Shown one piece after another: positions 23,246 to 31,782 of a DNA stretch of 64,000 bases. The notes beneath the pieces were generated by a model. That model had not been told where the DNA came from. It saw only the letters and a list, made by a program, of their open reading frames with translations, and made no database searches. Origin of the DNA: Paenisporosarcina sp050269735 (lineage in GTDB: Bacteria > Bacillota > Bacilli > Bacillales_A > Planococcaceae); assembly GCF_050269735.1 (NCBI RefSeq), contig NZ_JBNNIX010000001.1, forward strand, positions 558,001 through 622,000. Reading direction: 5' to 3'. Each line of letters starts with the position of its first letter. Within the stretch, counting starts at the first letter, position 1. Both the position numbers and the translations under genes were made by a program.

Positions 23246-23734
23246 ATATACAATCGTCAAGCAGCCGTGGATTATGCGAATAGGTGGTGGGATTCTAACA
23301 ATCCAGCTTTTCCTGTATTTGATGTCGATTGCACAAATTACATTTCCCAATGTTTGCTTGCAGGTGGAGCACCAATGCGAAGCTATCCGAATCGCAATAA
23401 AGGATGGTGGGTCAGAGGGGGCACATGGAGCTTCAGCTGGAGTACTTCGCATGCACTCAGATGGTATCTGGATACGTCCACAACAGGCTTGCAGGCAGTA
23501 AAAGTGGCAAATGCAAGCGATTTAAAGCTGGGCGATGTCATCAGTTATGATTTTCAAGGCGACGGCAGATTCGATCACACGACCATCGTCACGGGGTTCA
23601 ATGAGATTGGGGAGCCACTTGTCAATGCACATACCGTCAGCGCACGCCAAAGGGACTGGCGCTATACAACGTCACCGGCGTATACTGATGATGCGAGATA
23701 TATTTTCTTTCATATTAAAGATTCATTTACGTAA
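23246..23734 (+). CDS. Amidase-domain protein (Amidase_6, CHAP-like fold)
   Basis: Single-domain protein of 162 residues resembling the amidase_6 domain that Bacillus uses in cell-wall or spore proteins. It begins YNRQAAVDYANRWW, typical of the domain's first helix. The catalytic Cys is in DVDCTNYISQCL (about residue 31), the His in GRFDHTTIVTG (about 112) and the third residue in NAHTVSARQRDW. There is no signal peptide. AAGGAGGG is followed after 6-7 bases by ATA, not ATG, so the start codon is probably AUA 23246. The next option, GTG 23267, has no ribosome site and would cut the first helix. Confidence 0.8.
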   Translation: MYNRQAAVDYANRWWDSNNPAFPVFDVDCTNYISQCLLAGGAPMRSYPNRNKGWWVRGGTWSFSWSTSHALRWYLDTSTTGLQAVKVANASDLKLGDVISYDFQGDGRFDHTTIVTGFNEIGEPLVNAHTVSARQRDWRYTTSPAYTDDARYIFFHIKDSFT

Positions 23735-23763
23735 AAAACCCTTGGAATTTTCCAAGGGTTTTT
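23734..23763. terminator. Bidirectional terminator between amidase and degV genes
   Basis: AAAAACCCTTGGAA and TTCCAAGGGTTTTT, perfect 14-bp arms with a 2-base gap, poly-A and poly-T on either side. It sits between convergent genes. Confidence 0.9.
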
Positions 23764-23806
23764 CCGTTGTACTATTTGCTTAAAAGGGTGCTTGGAGCTT
23801 TGCTCA

Positions 23807-24664
23807 CTATTCAGCAGGTACGTGCCAGAGTGCAGCGATTGTACCTTCACCAGCATGGACTGCAAGAACTGAGCTGATTTCACCAACACGAACTTCCAAA
23901 CCAGGTACCTTTGCTTGAATCAGTTTTTTTAATTCCGCAACTTGATCCGGTATATTTCCATGCATAAGATCTATTGAGCGCACACCATCTTTTTCGTAGG
24001 CATCGACTGCTTTATCAACTAAATAGTTGAGCGCTTTCTTTTGAGAACGCACTTTATCTAGCGCTTTCAATTCGCCTTCTTCTGTTAAATGAATAATTGG
24101 TTTTACTTGTAATAAGCTTCCTAAGAAAAATTGAACGCCGCTCATCCGTCCGCCTTTATATAGCTGGTTCAAGTTTCCAATTAAAATATAGTTACGTAAG
24201 TTTTTCACTTCGCTCCGTAGCTTTGTAGTAATTTCTTCAAGATTCATTCCACGTTCTTGCAAAACGATTCCGCGCTCTACTAGTTTAGTAATGCCAGATG
24301 AGAGAGCAAGAGAGTCGACACATTCCATATGAACTTCAGCAATTTCTGCACCTGATTTGGATGAAGAAATCGTTCCACTCAATTTTGCCGAAACGTGTAC
24401 GGCTATAATAGCTTCATAGTTTTCACTGATTTGTTCATAAAGTTTAGCAAATTCACCTGCAGCTGGTTGAGAAGTCTTTGGAAACTCTTCTGCATTTCGA
24501 ATGCGATTGTAAAGTTCATCTGAAGTTAAATCAATGCCATCCGCATATTGTTCCTGTCCAAAATGGATAGCTAATGGTACAACATGTACATCTGGGTTGG
24601 CAGCGAGTATATCGCTAATATAAGCAGTACTATCCACAACCCATGCAATTGGTTTTTTTGACAT
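23807..24664 (-). CDS. DegV family fatty-acid-binding protein
   Basis: Cytoplasmic protein of 285 residues. DegV-family proteins (FakB type) bind a fatty acid and present it to the kinase FakA for phosphorylation and entry into phospholipid synthesis. Family marks: IAWVVDSTAYI at the start, KTSQPAAGEF near residue 62, SAKLSGTISSS near 92 (the Ser that contacts the carboxylate) and GNLNQLYKGGRMSG near 160. Length is normal. Upstream on the same strand is plsY, which uses acyl phosphate, a plausible functional neighbour. The 117-base gap between them leaves co-transcription open. Confidence 0.88.
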   Translation of the reverse strand: MSKKPIAWVVDSTAYISDILAANPDVHVVPLAIHFGQEQYADGIDLTSDELYNRIRNAEEFPKTSQPAAGEFAKLYEQISENYEAIIAVHVSAKLSGTISSSKSGAEIAEVHMECVDSLALSSGITKLVERGIVLQERGMNLEEITTKLRSEVKNLRNYILIGNLNQLYKGGRMSGVQFFLGSLLQVKPIIHLTEEGELKALDKVRSQKKALNYLVDKAVDAYEKDGVRSIDLMHGNIPDQVAELKKLIQAKVPGLEVRVGEISSVLAVHAGEGTIAALWHVPAE

Positions 24665-24781
24665 CTACGAAACACCCTATCTTTAATTAAAAATTTTGAC
24701 TATTTATTACTATAACATGAAAAGTATTTTCTAGCGACAGTCTTTGGTTTAAAATGAAATAAAGCTATTGAATTGATAGTA

Positions 24782-25351
24782 TTATGAACGTTTCCATTTC
24801 TGTTCACCTAAAGATTGTTTGAAGTCAAAGCGATGTCGATACATAATGAGTAGTATGGCAACAATAATTGGCCAAGCATTTAGTATTTCATTTAAATAGA
24901 TAACTGACCCAATATACGCAAAGTAACCAAAAATCATGCTAAGTGTAGCACTTTGAATAAAAAGTAACGCTACTAAAAAGACCACAATGAACGCAAATGC
25001 AAATAATAGATTGAAAGTCAGGCCAATTCCGACGAAAGTTGCGATCCCTTTTCCGCCTTTGCCTTTTAACCAAAATGGAAACATATGACCACAAATGACC
25101 AACAAACCACCCATTGCCACTGCCCATTCTTCAAAGCCGAAGTAGCGCCCTGCCAAGATGACAAGAACACCTTTCAAGGCATCACCTAATAAAGTGAGCA
25201 GGAATGCGGATTTACCAATCACTGCGCCTGCATTACGTGCGCCTAAATTACCACTGCGATGGTGGCGTAAATCCGTTTTATAAAATTTCCCTACCCACCA
25301 GGCGGTCAGAACATTACCCAATAAATAGCTGGTCAAGAAATAAATAACCAT
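24782..25351 (-). CDS. plsY: Glycerol-3-phosphate acyltransferase PlsY-type
   Basis: Membrane enzyme of 189 residues, about six segments, that transfers the acyl group of acyl phosphate to glycerol 3-phosphate. The PlsY signatures are visible: SGNLGARNAGAVIGK (normally GSGNxGATN, here RN rather than TN), FWLKGKGGKGIATFVG and HRFDF near the C-terminus. The substituted first motif suggests a second, divergent PlsY paralogue of the kind some Bacillales carry. ATG 25351 follows GAGGTG at 5 bases; five further codons upstream are possible. degV lies downstream. Confidence 0.82.
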   Translation of the reverse strand: MVIYFLTSYLLGNVLTAWWVGKFYKTDLRHHRSGNLGARNAGAVIGKSAFLLTLLGDALKGVLVILAGRYFGFEEWAVAMGGLLVICGHMFPFWLKGKGGKGIATFVGIGLTFNLLFAFAFIVVFLVALLFIQSATLSMIFGYFAYIGSVIYLNEILNAWPIIVAILLIMYRHRFDFKQSLGEQKWKRS

Positions 25352-25434
25352 ACGAACACCTCGCAAACGCTTTCTTTCTATTATGAAGGAAAAGCATGAT
25401 TTGGGAAATATTATTTAACGCTGGAGGGAACCTA

Positions 25435-27255
25435 TTGAAGAGACCTATACATATCCTTTTATTCTTCATACTTTTGCTTTCAGGCTGTTCGAATCCATCC
25501 TTAGTTGAACAGAATGAATTGGCAGCGGATCAAGGAATAATCAATCTTCAAACCTATGAATTCTATGAAGATAAGTTGATTAGTTTAGACGGACAATGGG
25601 CTTTCCATTGGCAACAGTTATTAACACCAACAGAAGCGCAACAACATAAAACATTTGAATATATAGAAGTACCAAATGCTTGGAATGTTCAAACAGGAAC
25701 CATGTTAGGTTATGCAACCTATTCCTTGACGATTCAAATACCTAAGAGTTTACAGGGGCAAGTAATGGGCATTTATATTCCACATCAGTATTCTTCCTAC
25801 AGTTTGTGGGCGGATGGGGAACGTATTGCAGCTAATGGTAGGGTGGGTGAGACCAAAGAATCTAGTAAACCTGCATTTCGTAAAGAACTTGCTTATTTCT
25901 CTCCTGACAGTCCAGAGATTAAACTAACCATGCAAGTTTCAAATTTTGAATTTCCAATTGGAGGGGCGACGAGACCGATTCTATTCGGAACAGCAGATGC
26001 TATCTCCACTCATTACACCGAACTGATCGCGTCCACACTATTCGTTATCGGTGGAATTTTGGTGATGGGAATCTATCAATTGGGCATATTCATTTTCCGA
26101 CGACAAGAGAGAGCATTTTTGTATTTTGGCATGGTCAGTATCATGATTGCTGCACGTGCTCTGTTTGTAGAACCATTATTTTTCACGGTGTTATTTCCAG
26201 ACTTTTCATGGATTTGGCAAAGTCGATTGGAACATTTGATTTTGTATATCGGGTATATGATGTTTCTGCTGTTTTTAAGATACCTTTATCCAAACGAAAT
26301 GAGCCGCGGGGTGGTTAAGTGGTCAATCGTTTTATCAGTCATACTACTTGTCATTACAGCAATAGTTCCTCCATTAATATATCGACCATTATTCAATTAC
26401 TTCCTTGTGATTGCCTTTGCAACGATGATGTATGTCTTATATGTCTTGATACAAGCAGTTCGCAGGAAAAGACCCACAGCAGTTGTGAATTTAACGGCGA
26501 GCATTCTATTCTTTGTGACCACTATCAATGACGCATTCATATCCCTAAACTGGATTGACGGAATGCATCTAGCAACATACGGATTTTTCATGTACATACT
26601 GATTCAATCGATTAACTTGAGTCGCAATTACGCACGGAAGTTCCAGGAATCTGAATCATTGACGGATGAGCTGCGAGATTTGAATCTAACGCTGGATGAA
26701 AAAATTCATGCACGGACAAAACAATTGGAAGTAATGAATGAAAAATTACATGAACTGACGTTACTGGACGGTCTGACAGGTTTAAACAACCGTCGTTTCT
26801 TTGATGAAAAAATGGTGGAAAAAGCTGAGAAAGTGAAACGCACGAAAGACCCAATGACACTCTTGTTAATCGATTTGGATGATTTCAAGAAATACAATGA
26901 TACGTATGGCCATGTATTAGGCGACGAATTAATAAAATTTGCCGCTGCCATATTTAAAAAAGTAGTGGATTCTCGAGGTTATATCGCCAGGTACGGCGGG
27001 GAAGAGTTCGCCATTATTTTGCCAGACTGTACAGAAGAGAAAGGATACATGTTGGCCGAAGAAATCCGGATGGCTATGGAAAATGCACAAACGAAACATC
27101 TCGAGAGTTCGGCAAGTGAAGTTGCCACCTTAAGTATCGGAGGAACTTCATCCAGCCGACATCCTCATCAATGTCCCGAAGATTGGATTAAACTCGCCGA
27201 TCGCGCATTGTATGAATCGAAAGAAAAAGGACGAAACTGCGTCACCATGAAGTAA
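25435..27255 (+). CDS. Lipoprotein-type 7TMR-DISM receptor with GGDEF domain
   Basis: Receptor diguanylate cyclase of 606 residues. A lipoprotein signal starts at once (PIHILLFFILLLSGCSN, lipobox LSGC). An external jelly-roll sensor follows (about 30-195), then seven membrane helices (about 205-400), a coiled-coil linker (about 405-440) and a GGDEF domain (about 445-605). The active motif RYGGEEF is intact and FLDDFKKYND-like metal residues are present (LIDLDDFKKYND). The RxxD product-inhibition site is absent (DSRG there). TTG 25435 follows GGAGG at 7 bases. The ligand is unknown; DISM sensors often bind carbohydrates. Confidence 0.9.
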   Translation: MKRPIHILLFFILLLSGCSNPSLVEQNELAADQGIINLQTYEFYEDKLISLDGQWAFHWQQLLTPTEAQQHKTFEYIEVPNAWNVQTGTMLGYATYSLTIQIPKSLQGQVMGIYIPHQYSSYSLWADGERIAANGRVGETKESSKPAFRKELAYFSPDSPEIKLTMQVSNFEFPIGGATRPILFGTADAISTHYTELIASTLFVIGGILVMGIYQLGIFIFRRQERAFLYFGMVSIMIAARALFVEPLFFTVLFPDFSWIWQSRLEHLILYIGYMMFLLFLRYLYPNEMSRGVVKWSIVLSVILLVITAIVPPLIYRPLFNYFLVIAFATMMYVLYVLIQAVRRKRPTAVVNLTASILFFVTTINDAFISLNWIDGMHLATYGFFMYILIQSINLSRNYARKFQESESLTDELRDLNLTLDEKIHARTKQLEVMNEKLHELTLLDGLTGLNNRRFFDEKMVEKAEKVKRTKDPMTLLLIDLDDFKKYNDTYGHVLGDELIKFAAAIFKKVVDSRGYIARYGGEEFAIILPDCTEEKGYMLAEEIRMAMENAQTKHLESSASEVATLSIGGTSSSRHPHQCPEDWIKLADRALYESKEKGRNCVTMK

Positions 27256-27257
27256 AA

Positions 27258-27283
27258 AAACCACGCCCCGGCGTGGTTTGTTT
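27258..27283 (+). terminator. Terminator of the diguanylate cyclase gene
   Basis: AAACCACGCC and GGCGTGGTTT (10-bp arms) followed by GTTTT, immediately after the stop codon. Confidence 0.85.
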
Positions 27284-27349
27284 TATTAGGAGGAGTATGG
27301 GTGGGTTTACAAAGTTTCAGTAAGAAGCACAATGCAAAAAGATACTTTT

Positions 27350-27523
27350 ACAACGTGAACGTCGATTATTCCTACGTCACCCTCGATTTTTCCTACGTCA
27401 ACTCAACTATTCCTACGTGAGCTGCGATTTTTCCTACGTCAACGTCAATAATTCCTACGTCACCCCCGATTTTTCCTACGTGAACTCCAATTTTTCCTAC
27501 GTGAACTCCGATTATCACAACCA
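27350..27523 (+). repeat. 21-bp-period word array C (CCTACGT, nine units)
   Basis: Units start at 27350 (ACAACGT), then CCTACGT at 27371, 27392, 27412, 27433, 27454, 27475 and 27496, and ACAACCA at 27517. All steps are 21 bp except one of 20. First and last units are the degenerate ACAAC form. The flanks GCAAAAAGATACTTTT (before) and ACAACCAAGAGTC (after) also border array B. It lies between convergent genes, flanked by hairpins. Confidence 0.92.
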
Positions 27524-27589
27524 AGAGTCAGGTTTCCTCCTTTCAGCCTCAATCGACACCTTAAAATCAGCTTCACTTTGCACGAAATA

Positions 27590-27629
27590 GAAACAACCTG
27601 CCAAAATATCATCATTGGCAGGTTGTTTC
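27590..27629. terminator. Hairpin between array C and the nucleotide cyclase gene
   Basis: Perfect 14-bp arms GAAACAACCTGCCA and TGGCAGGTTGTTTC with a 12-base loop. On the minus strand it follows the cyclase stop by about 50 bases and is the likely terminator, though the U-tail is short. Confidence 0.7.
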
Positions 27630-27676
27630 TCAATTGATTAAAATTATTTTGTCAGAAAGCTGAACCAACAATCCAA

Positions 27677-29479
27677 TCAATTCCTTGTCAATCGCACTAA
27701 AGGAAATGCTCCATCTATGCCTTGCAAAGAAGCTTCAAAAGGTTCCACTGAATAATCCAATAGCAGTTGTTGGGACTCGGGATTTCTTACTAGATCCTGA
27801 TAACCCCGTTCACTTATGACGATGTCGTCACCTATACTTTGGTTTTGAATGCGCGCGGCCATATTGACGGTGCGACCGAAATAATCGAGGATATCATTTG
27901 CGTTTACGGCAATGACGGGTCCACTGTAAAAGCCTAATTTAATCGAGACCGGCTGAGATAGCGAGGCATTCAATTCAGTCACATTTGCTTGAATTTCTAG
28001 GGAAGATTTCAATGCCAAAGTATCATCATAAAAACCGGCCATCACTGAATCTCCAATGGTCTTAATAATGGTACCCCGATTGGCTTGGATATGGTGTTTT
28101 AGATAATCAAAGTGCTTTTTCACATCTGAATAGGCAAGAGCGTCACCAATCGCTTCGTACAATTTAGTGGAGCCTTTTAAATCCGTAAACAGAATAGTCA
28201 TTTCGCCAACACCAATTTGTTGATCCGGAGATAGTACTTCCGTTGCAAATAAATCACGGAATAACTGGAGTGATGTCACTTCTCGGGCGGTCAATGCAAA
28301 TGGATCCCATTCCGTTTCTTCCAGTGAAACGACGATTTCATAATTGGCTTTATTGCAAATAATCACTTCATCAAGTGTGTTCATCGTCAATGTATTGAAT
28401 CCTGAATCGGTAAAAATTAATTCATTTCCTAGACTCAAGGTGTTGCGATCAATTTGCACGGTGTGGTTGAATTTTACCACGCGCAATCGCAAGTCTTGGG
28501 GCCAATTTGCCACATCCAATGTACGACTTTCCCCAGGTGGAATGCGGGTTTGAGCGACGATGTGAGGAGAGTTGGTTGGCCCGTTTAAACAAAAGAGCTT
28601 TTCTTCCGTCTTGCGAATGGAAGGATGGATTGCGAATCTCATCTCTACAAATCGGTCGAAATTCACTTCGTAATCCACTCCACACAAATCGCAATGAACA
28701 GAACTGTCCAACCGTTTCAGTGTGGTGGTCTGTTCTTTAGGAACACGGCAGTTTGGACACATCAGACTCCACTGTTGCTCTAATAGGCCTGCTTTCGTTG
28801 CAAGCAAGAACAGTTCAATCGTTTCACGGTCGGAGTAACGACGATCATATGCCCACTGAAGCGGCTTGATGTGACTGACTTCATCGTCATTATGTGTGCG
28901 AATCATATGTAATAGACTGTGGATCATTTGTTCATTGTGAAAAGTAGCTCGGAGACGTTCGGATAATCGGTTTAGACGGTCGTTATTCACGGAAATGGCC
29001 TGTTTTTTCTGGGGTCTCGGATTGTCAGTAGACCTGTTTTCTTTATACGATAAAGAATAAGGAAAAATACGTCGCAGCTGTGGAATGATGATGAATTTTA
29101 AACCGACATTTCCAAGTAGGTTACGAATTGTAAAATCCGAATCGAGAATAAGCTTTGTACGTGAATGGCTGACTCGCTCTAATTTGACCGTCCATAAAGC
29201 GCGTGATACGGGTCCGATTGTATAAATTCGTTCGATTACATAGTGGGAATTTTTGACCCATTCAAAAGCATGTTCACGCCAGGCGTTTTTTACTAAACCG
29301 AGCGCTTTACCTTCAGCTTTCCGGTGGAGTACATCATGTTCATATGTATAAGGAGAAAACTGGACAGGAAATAATCCAATGTATTGATTGAAATGATTCG
29401 TATCGGAAAGAAGAGACCATAGTTCTTCAACCGGCAAGTCGAATTCACGTTCTTCATGAAATAAAACAGTCTTGCTCAT
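27677..29479 (-). CDS. Class III adenylate/guanylate cyclase with SRPBCC and DUF5939-like regions
   Basis: Soluble protein of 600 residues. An SRPBCC-like ligand-binding region (about 1-150) is followed by a middle region with a zinc-ribbon pattern (CPNC near 240, CDLC near 265) that recalls DUF5939. A class III cyclase domain lies at about 425-595. All six catalytic positions can be seen: metal Asp in LFTDLKGST and IGDSVMAGF, purine-selecting Lys in IIKTIGD and Asp in LDYFGRT, transition-state Asn and Arg in VNMAARIQ. The Lys/Asp pair points to ATP as substrate. ATG 29479 follows AGGAGA and lies 10 bases after the HD-GYP gene, so the two form an operon. cAMP-type cyclases are unusual in Bacillales. 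Confidence 0.85.
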   Translation of the reverse strand: MSKTVLFHEEREFDLPVEELWSLLSDTNHFNQYIGLFPVQFSPYTYEHDVLHRKAEGKALGLVKNAWREHAFEWVKNSHYVIERIYTIGPVSRALWTVKLERVSHSRTKLILDSDFTIRNLLGNVGLKFIIIPQLRRIFPYSLSYKENRSTDNPRPQKKQAISVNNDRLNRLSERLRATFHNEQMIHSLLHMIRTHNDDEVSHIKPLQWAYDRRYSDRETIELFLLATKAGLLEQQWSLMCPNCRVPKEQTTTLKRLDSSVHCDLCGVDYEVNFDRFVEMRFAIHPSIRKTEEKLFCLNGPTNSPHIVAQTRIPPGESRTLDVANWPQDLRLRVVKFNHTVQIDRNTLSLGNELIFTDSGFNTLTMNTLDEVIICNKANYEIVVSLEETEWDPFALTAREVTSLQLFRDLFATEVLSPDQQIGVGEMTILFTDLKGSTKLYEAIGDALAYSDVKKHFDYLKHHIQANRGTIIKTIGDSVMAGFYDDTLALKSSLEIQANVTELNASLSQPVSIKLGFYSGPVIAVNANDILDYFGRTVNMAARIQNQSIGDDIVISERGYQDLVRNPESQQLLLDYSVEPFEASLQGIDGAFPLVRLTRN

Positions 29480-29489
29480 TTTCAGTCTC

Positions 29490-30629
29490 CTATTTGCCAT
29501 ATTCATTTCGGATCTTCAGAAATGTATCGATGTGTTGGAAAAATAAATTGATCAAACGAGGGTCGAAATGCTTCCCTTTTTGCTCCAAAAGGTAGTTCAA
29601 AATATTGTCCATTGGCCAAGCGTCTTTATACGCACGATTACTTGATAAGGCATCAAAGACATCTGCAATTGCAGTGATGCGACCGAAAATATGAATCTCT
29701 TCTTCTTTAAGGCCATTCGGATAGCCACTGCCATCCCATTTTTCATGATGTTCATGTGCCACAATAGCAGCCGTGCGGAGTAACTCCCGCTTGGAATGTT
29801 TGAAAACATTATAGCCAATGGATGTATGGGACTGCATCAATTTAAATTCGTCATCAGTCAATGGTCCAGGTTTTAATAAAATTGTATCTGGAATCGCTAC
29901 TTTTCCAATATCGTGCATTGGGGATGCCATTTTCAACAAGCGTGCCTGAAGTTCAGGCAAGCCAGCCATCTTTGCAAGTTCATATGAATATAGTGCGACA
30001 CGCTTTACATGATTACCAGTTTCCTGTGAACGGCTTTCCCCGATTTCACCCATCGTTTCAATCATTTCTTTTTGCGTTTCAATTAATTCATTGCGTAACA
30101 TGGAAGATTCCAATGACTTGCCAGAATAGGAGGCAGCCAATGTTAAAATCTCTAAATCCCGCTCATTGAACGTTTCGCTTTCGGTTTGTTTATTAATTGC
30201 CTGGAAAGCGCCAATGACCATTCCTTCCGCATTGCGAAATGGAATGCACAGCACCGATTTAGTCCGGTAACCAGTGGCTTGGTCAATCGCTCGATTGAAC
30301 CGGGCATCCGCATAAGCATCTTCTACAATAATGGACTGTCCAGTAGAAAAACTGTGACCTATGAACCCACTTTCAGCTGGAATGATAACAGGGTCTATCC
30401 CATGTGCTACAATAGTCCATAGTTGATGATTTTCCGAATTGTGAAGCCATACCGTGCAGCGATCAGCAAGGACAAGACGCTTCCCTAAATCGGCCAAAAT
30501 CATGAGTAATTTATCTAAATCTGTTTCAGCAGTGATTTTCCCCATATATTCAAAAATGACCGCAAGCAATTCTTCTGATGGCAGTTCGTTTTTAGCATGA
30601 GATGTATGAACAATGTCATTTTTAAACAT
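29490..30629 (-). CDS. GAF-HD-GYP cyclic-di-nucleotide phosphodiesterase
   Basis: Soluble protein of 379 residues. A GAF sensor domain (about 30-175, CTVWLHNSENHQLWT, SVLCIPFRN) and a helical linker precede an HD-GYP domain (about 195-370). The metal and active motifs are complete: NHVKRVALYS, HDIGKVAIPD, HEHHEKWDGSGYPNGL and ADVFDALSS. HD-GYP enzymes hydrolyse c-di-GMP, some also cGAMP. ATG 30629 follows AGGAAGG at 9 bases; an upstream 14-codon extension lacks a site. It is the first gene of the operon with the class III cyclase. A perfect 18-bp palindrome lies about 55 bases upstream. Confidence 0.9.
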   Translation of the reverse strand: MFKNDIVHTSHAKNELPSEELLAVIFEYMGKITAETDLDKLLMILADLGKRLVLADRCTVWLHNSENHQLWTIVAHGIDPVIIPAESGFIGHSFSTGQSIIVEDAYADARFNRAIDQATGYRTKSVLCIPFRNAEGMVIGAFQAINKQTESETFNERDLEILTLAASYSGKSLESSMLRNELIETQKEMIETMGEIGESRSQETGNHVKRVALYSYELAKMAGLPELQARLLKMASPMHDIGKVAIPDTILLKPGPLTDDEFKLMQSHTSIGYNVFKHSKRELLRTAAIVAHEHHEKWDGSGYPNGLKEEEIHIFGRITAIADVFDALSSNRAYKDAWPMDNILNYLLEQKGKHFDPRLINLFFQHIDTFLKIRNEYGK

Positions 30630-30684
30630 ATTGAAAATCCTTCCTGCTAGTAAGCATAATTTGTTTTTCATAGGAAATGGTTAG

Positions 30685-30702
30685 TATGGTAATATTACCA
30701 TA
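30685..30702. promoter_or_regulatory. Perfect 18-bp palindrome between divergent genes
   Basis: TATGGTAATATTACCATA is fully self-complementary. It lies between the HD-GYP operon start (30629, minus) and the DUF3307 start (30772, plus), where an operator would be expected. The binding protein is unknown and no regulator gene is adjacent. Confidence 0.6.
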
Positions 30703-30771
30703 GGTTAAGTGAATCATATAGTATGGATACCTGACGCGAAGAGGATTTTTCGCCATTTGGAGGAAGCTTGG

Positions 30772-31122
30772 ATGACGATATTCAGTTACTTGCTCATAGG
30801 TCATCTAATAGGAGATTTCTTGTTTCAAACAAGTTGGATGGCAAGGTTAAAGGCGACCAAGTGGGTGCCTTTAATTGTTCATTGTGTCGTTTATACAATA
30901 TCATTAATTGCTGTGGCGTTTTTAGGAGGCGGCTTGTTGCCTATCGGAGCAATCTTACTTCTATTCTTTAGTCATTTGTTTTTGGACAAGCGCCTATTTG
31001 TGGCATGGTGGGTAAAACACGTCATGCGAACGGATGGCCAAGAATCAAAATGGCTTTGCATTATGGTCGATCAAATTTTCCATGTAATTATTTTAGGTGC
31101 AATCGCACACTTTTGGTTTTAA
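30772..31122 (+). CDS. DUF3307 membrane protein
   Basis: Protein of 116 residues with three to four membrane segments. It starts MTIFSYLLIGHLIGDFLFQT, where the His and Asp of GHLIGDF are the family hallmark. A second His/Asp pair sits in DQIFHVIIL near the end, and HLFLDKR lies in between. DUF3307 proteins have no agreed function. ATG 30772 follows GGAGG at 8 bases. The nitroreductase gene starts 30 bases later and is probably co-transcribed. Confidence 0.8.
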   Translation: MTIFSYLLIGHLIGDFLFQTSWMARLKATKWVPLIVHCVVYTISLIAVAFLGGGLLPIGAILLLFFSHLFLDKRLFVAWWVKHVMRTDGQESKWLCIMVDQIFHVIILGAIAHFWF

Positions 31123-31151
31123 TTAGTTAGTGAAAAGGGGAACTTACACAC

Positions 31152-31730
31152 ATGAATGAACAATCTTTATCAATACGCGAGGCAATAATTCAACGTCGTT
31201 CGGTCAAAAATTTCAATGGACAACCTGTAGAACGCGAAACTTTAATGACGGTTTTGGAAGATGCTAAATGGGCACCGAATCACGGAAATCGTGAACCATG
31301 GAGAGTAGTTGCGGCATGTGGAAAAGAATTGGACGATTTACTTACAGTATTGAGAGAGTTTGGCGTTGCGAAGTGGAAGGATCTTTCTGAAGACGAGTTA
31401 ACAAAACAGATGAAGAAATTCACTGCACCGGGAGCTTATGCATTTGTCATTGTTCCAGAAGATGCTCGTCAAAAAGAACGTTTGGAAGACTATGCAGCTG
31501 CAAGTGCTTATATTCAAAATGCACAATTATTGGCATGGGATTTGGGAATTGGGTCTTGTTGGAAAACACCTCCATTCCTTGATGCTCCTAAGTTCCGTGA
31601 AGCGCTTGGCGTGAAGCAGGGGGAACGTATCATTAGCATGCTGCAGTTAGGTTATTTCGATGAAATGCCAAAAGCAAAACCTCGTAAAGAAGTAGAAGAG
31701 TTCGTAACATTATTCTCATTAAATAACTAA
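31152..31730 (+). CDS. Nitroreductase family (YdjA-like) flavoprotein
   Basis: FMN-dependent oxidoreductase of 192 residues, normal for single-domain nitroreductases. FMN phosphate contacts are in AIIQRRSVKNFNGQPV near the start, followed by WAPNHGNREPWRV and the SYIQNAQLLAWDLGIGSCWK segment typical of YdjA-type enzymes. The C-terminal basic KAKPRKEVEEFV also fits. The physiological substrate is unknown. AAGGGG is 9-10 bases before ATG. Confidence 0.88.
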   Translation: MNEQSLSIREAIIQRRSVKNFNGQPVERETLMTVLEDAKWAPNHGNREPWRVVAACGKELDDLLTVLREFGVAKWKDLSEDELTKQMKKFTAPGAYAFVIVPEDARQKERLEDYAAASAYIQNAQLLAWDLGIGSCWKTPPFLDAPKFREALGVKQGERIISMLQLGYFDEMPKAKPRKEVEEFVTLFSLNN

Positions 31731-31772
31731 AAAATCCCGGTTCATCGCATTATGTGCGAGAACCGGGATTTT
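31731..31772. terminator. Bidirectional terminator between nitroreductase and dipeptidase
   Basis: AAAATCCCGGTT and AACCGGGATTTT flank an inner stem TCGCA/TGCGA, with T-runs on both strands. It separates convergent genes. Confidence 0.92.
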
Positions 31773-31782
31773 CTTATTTGCC

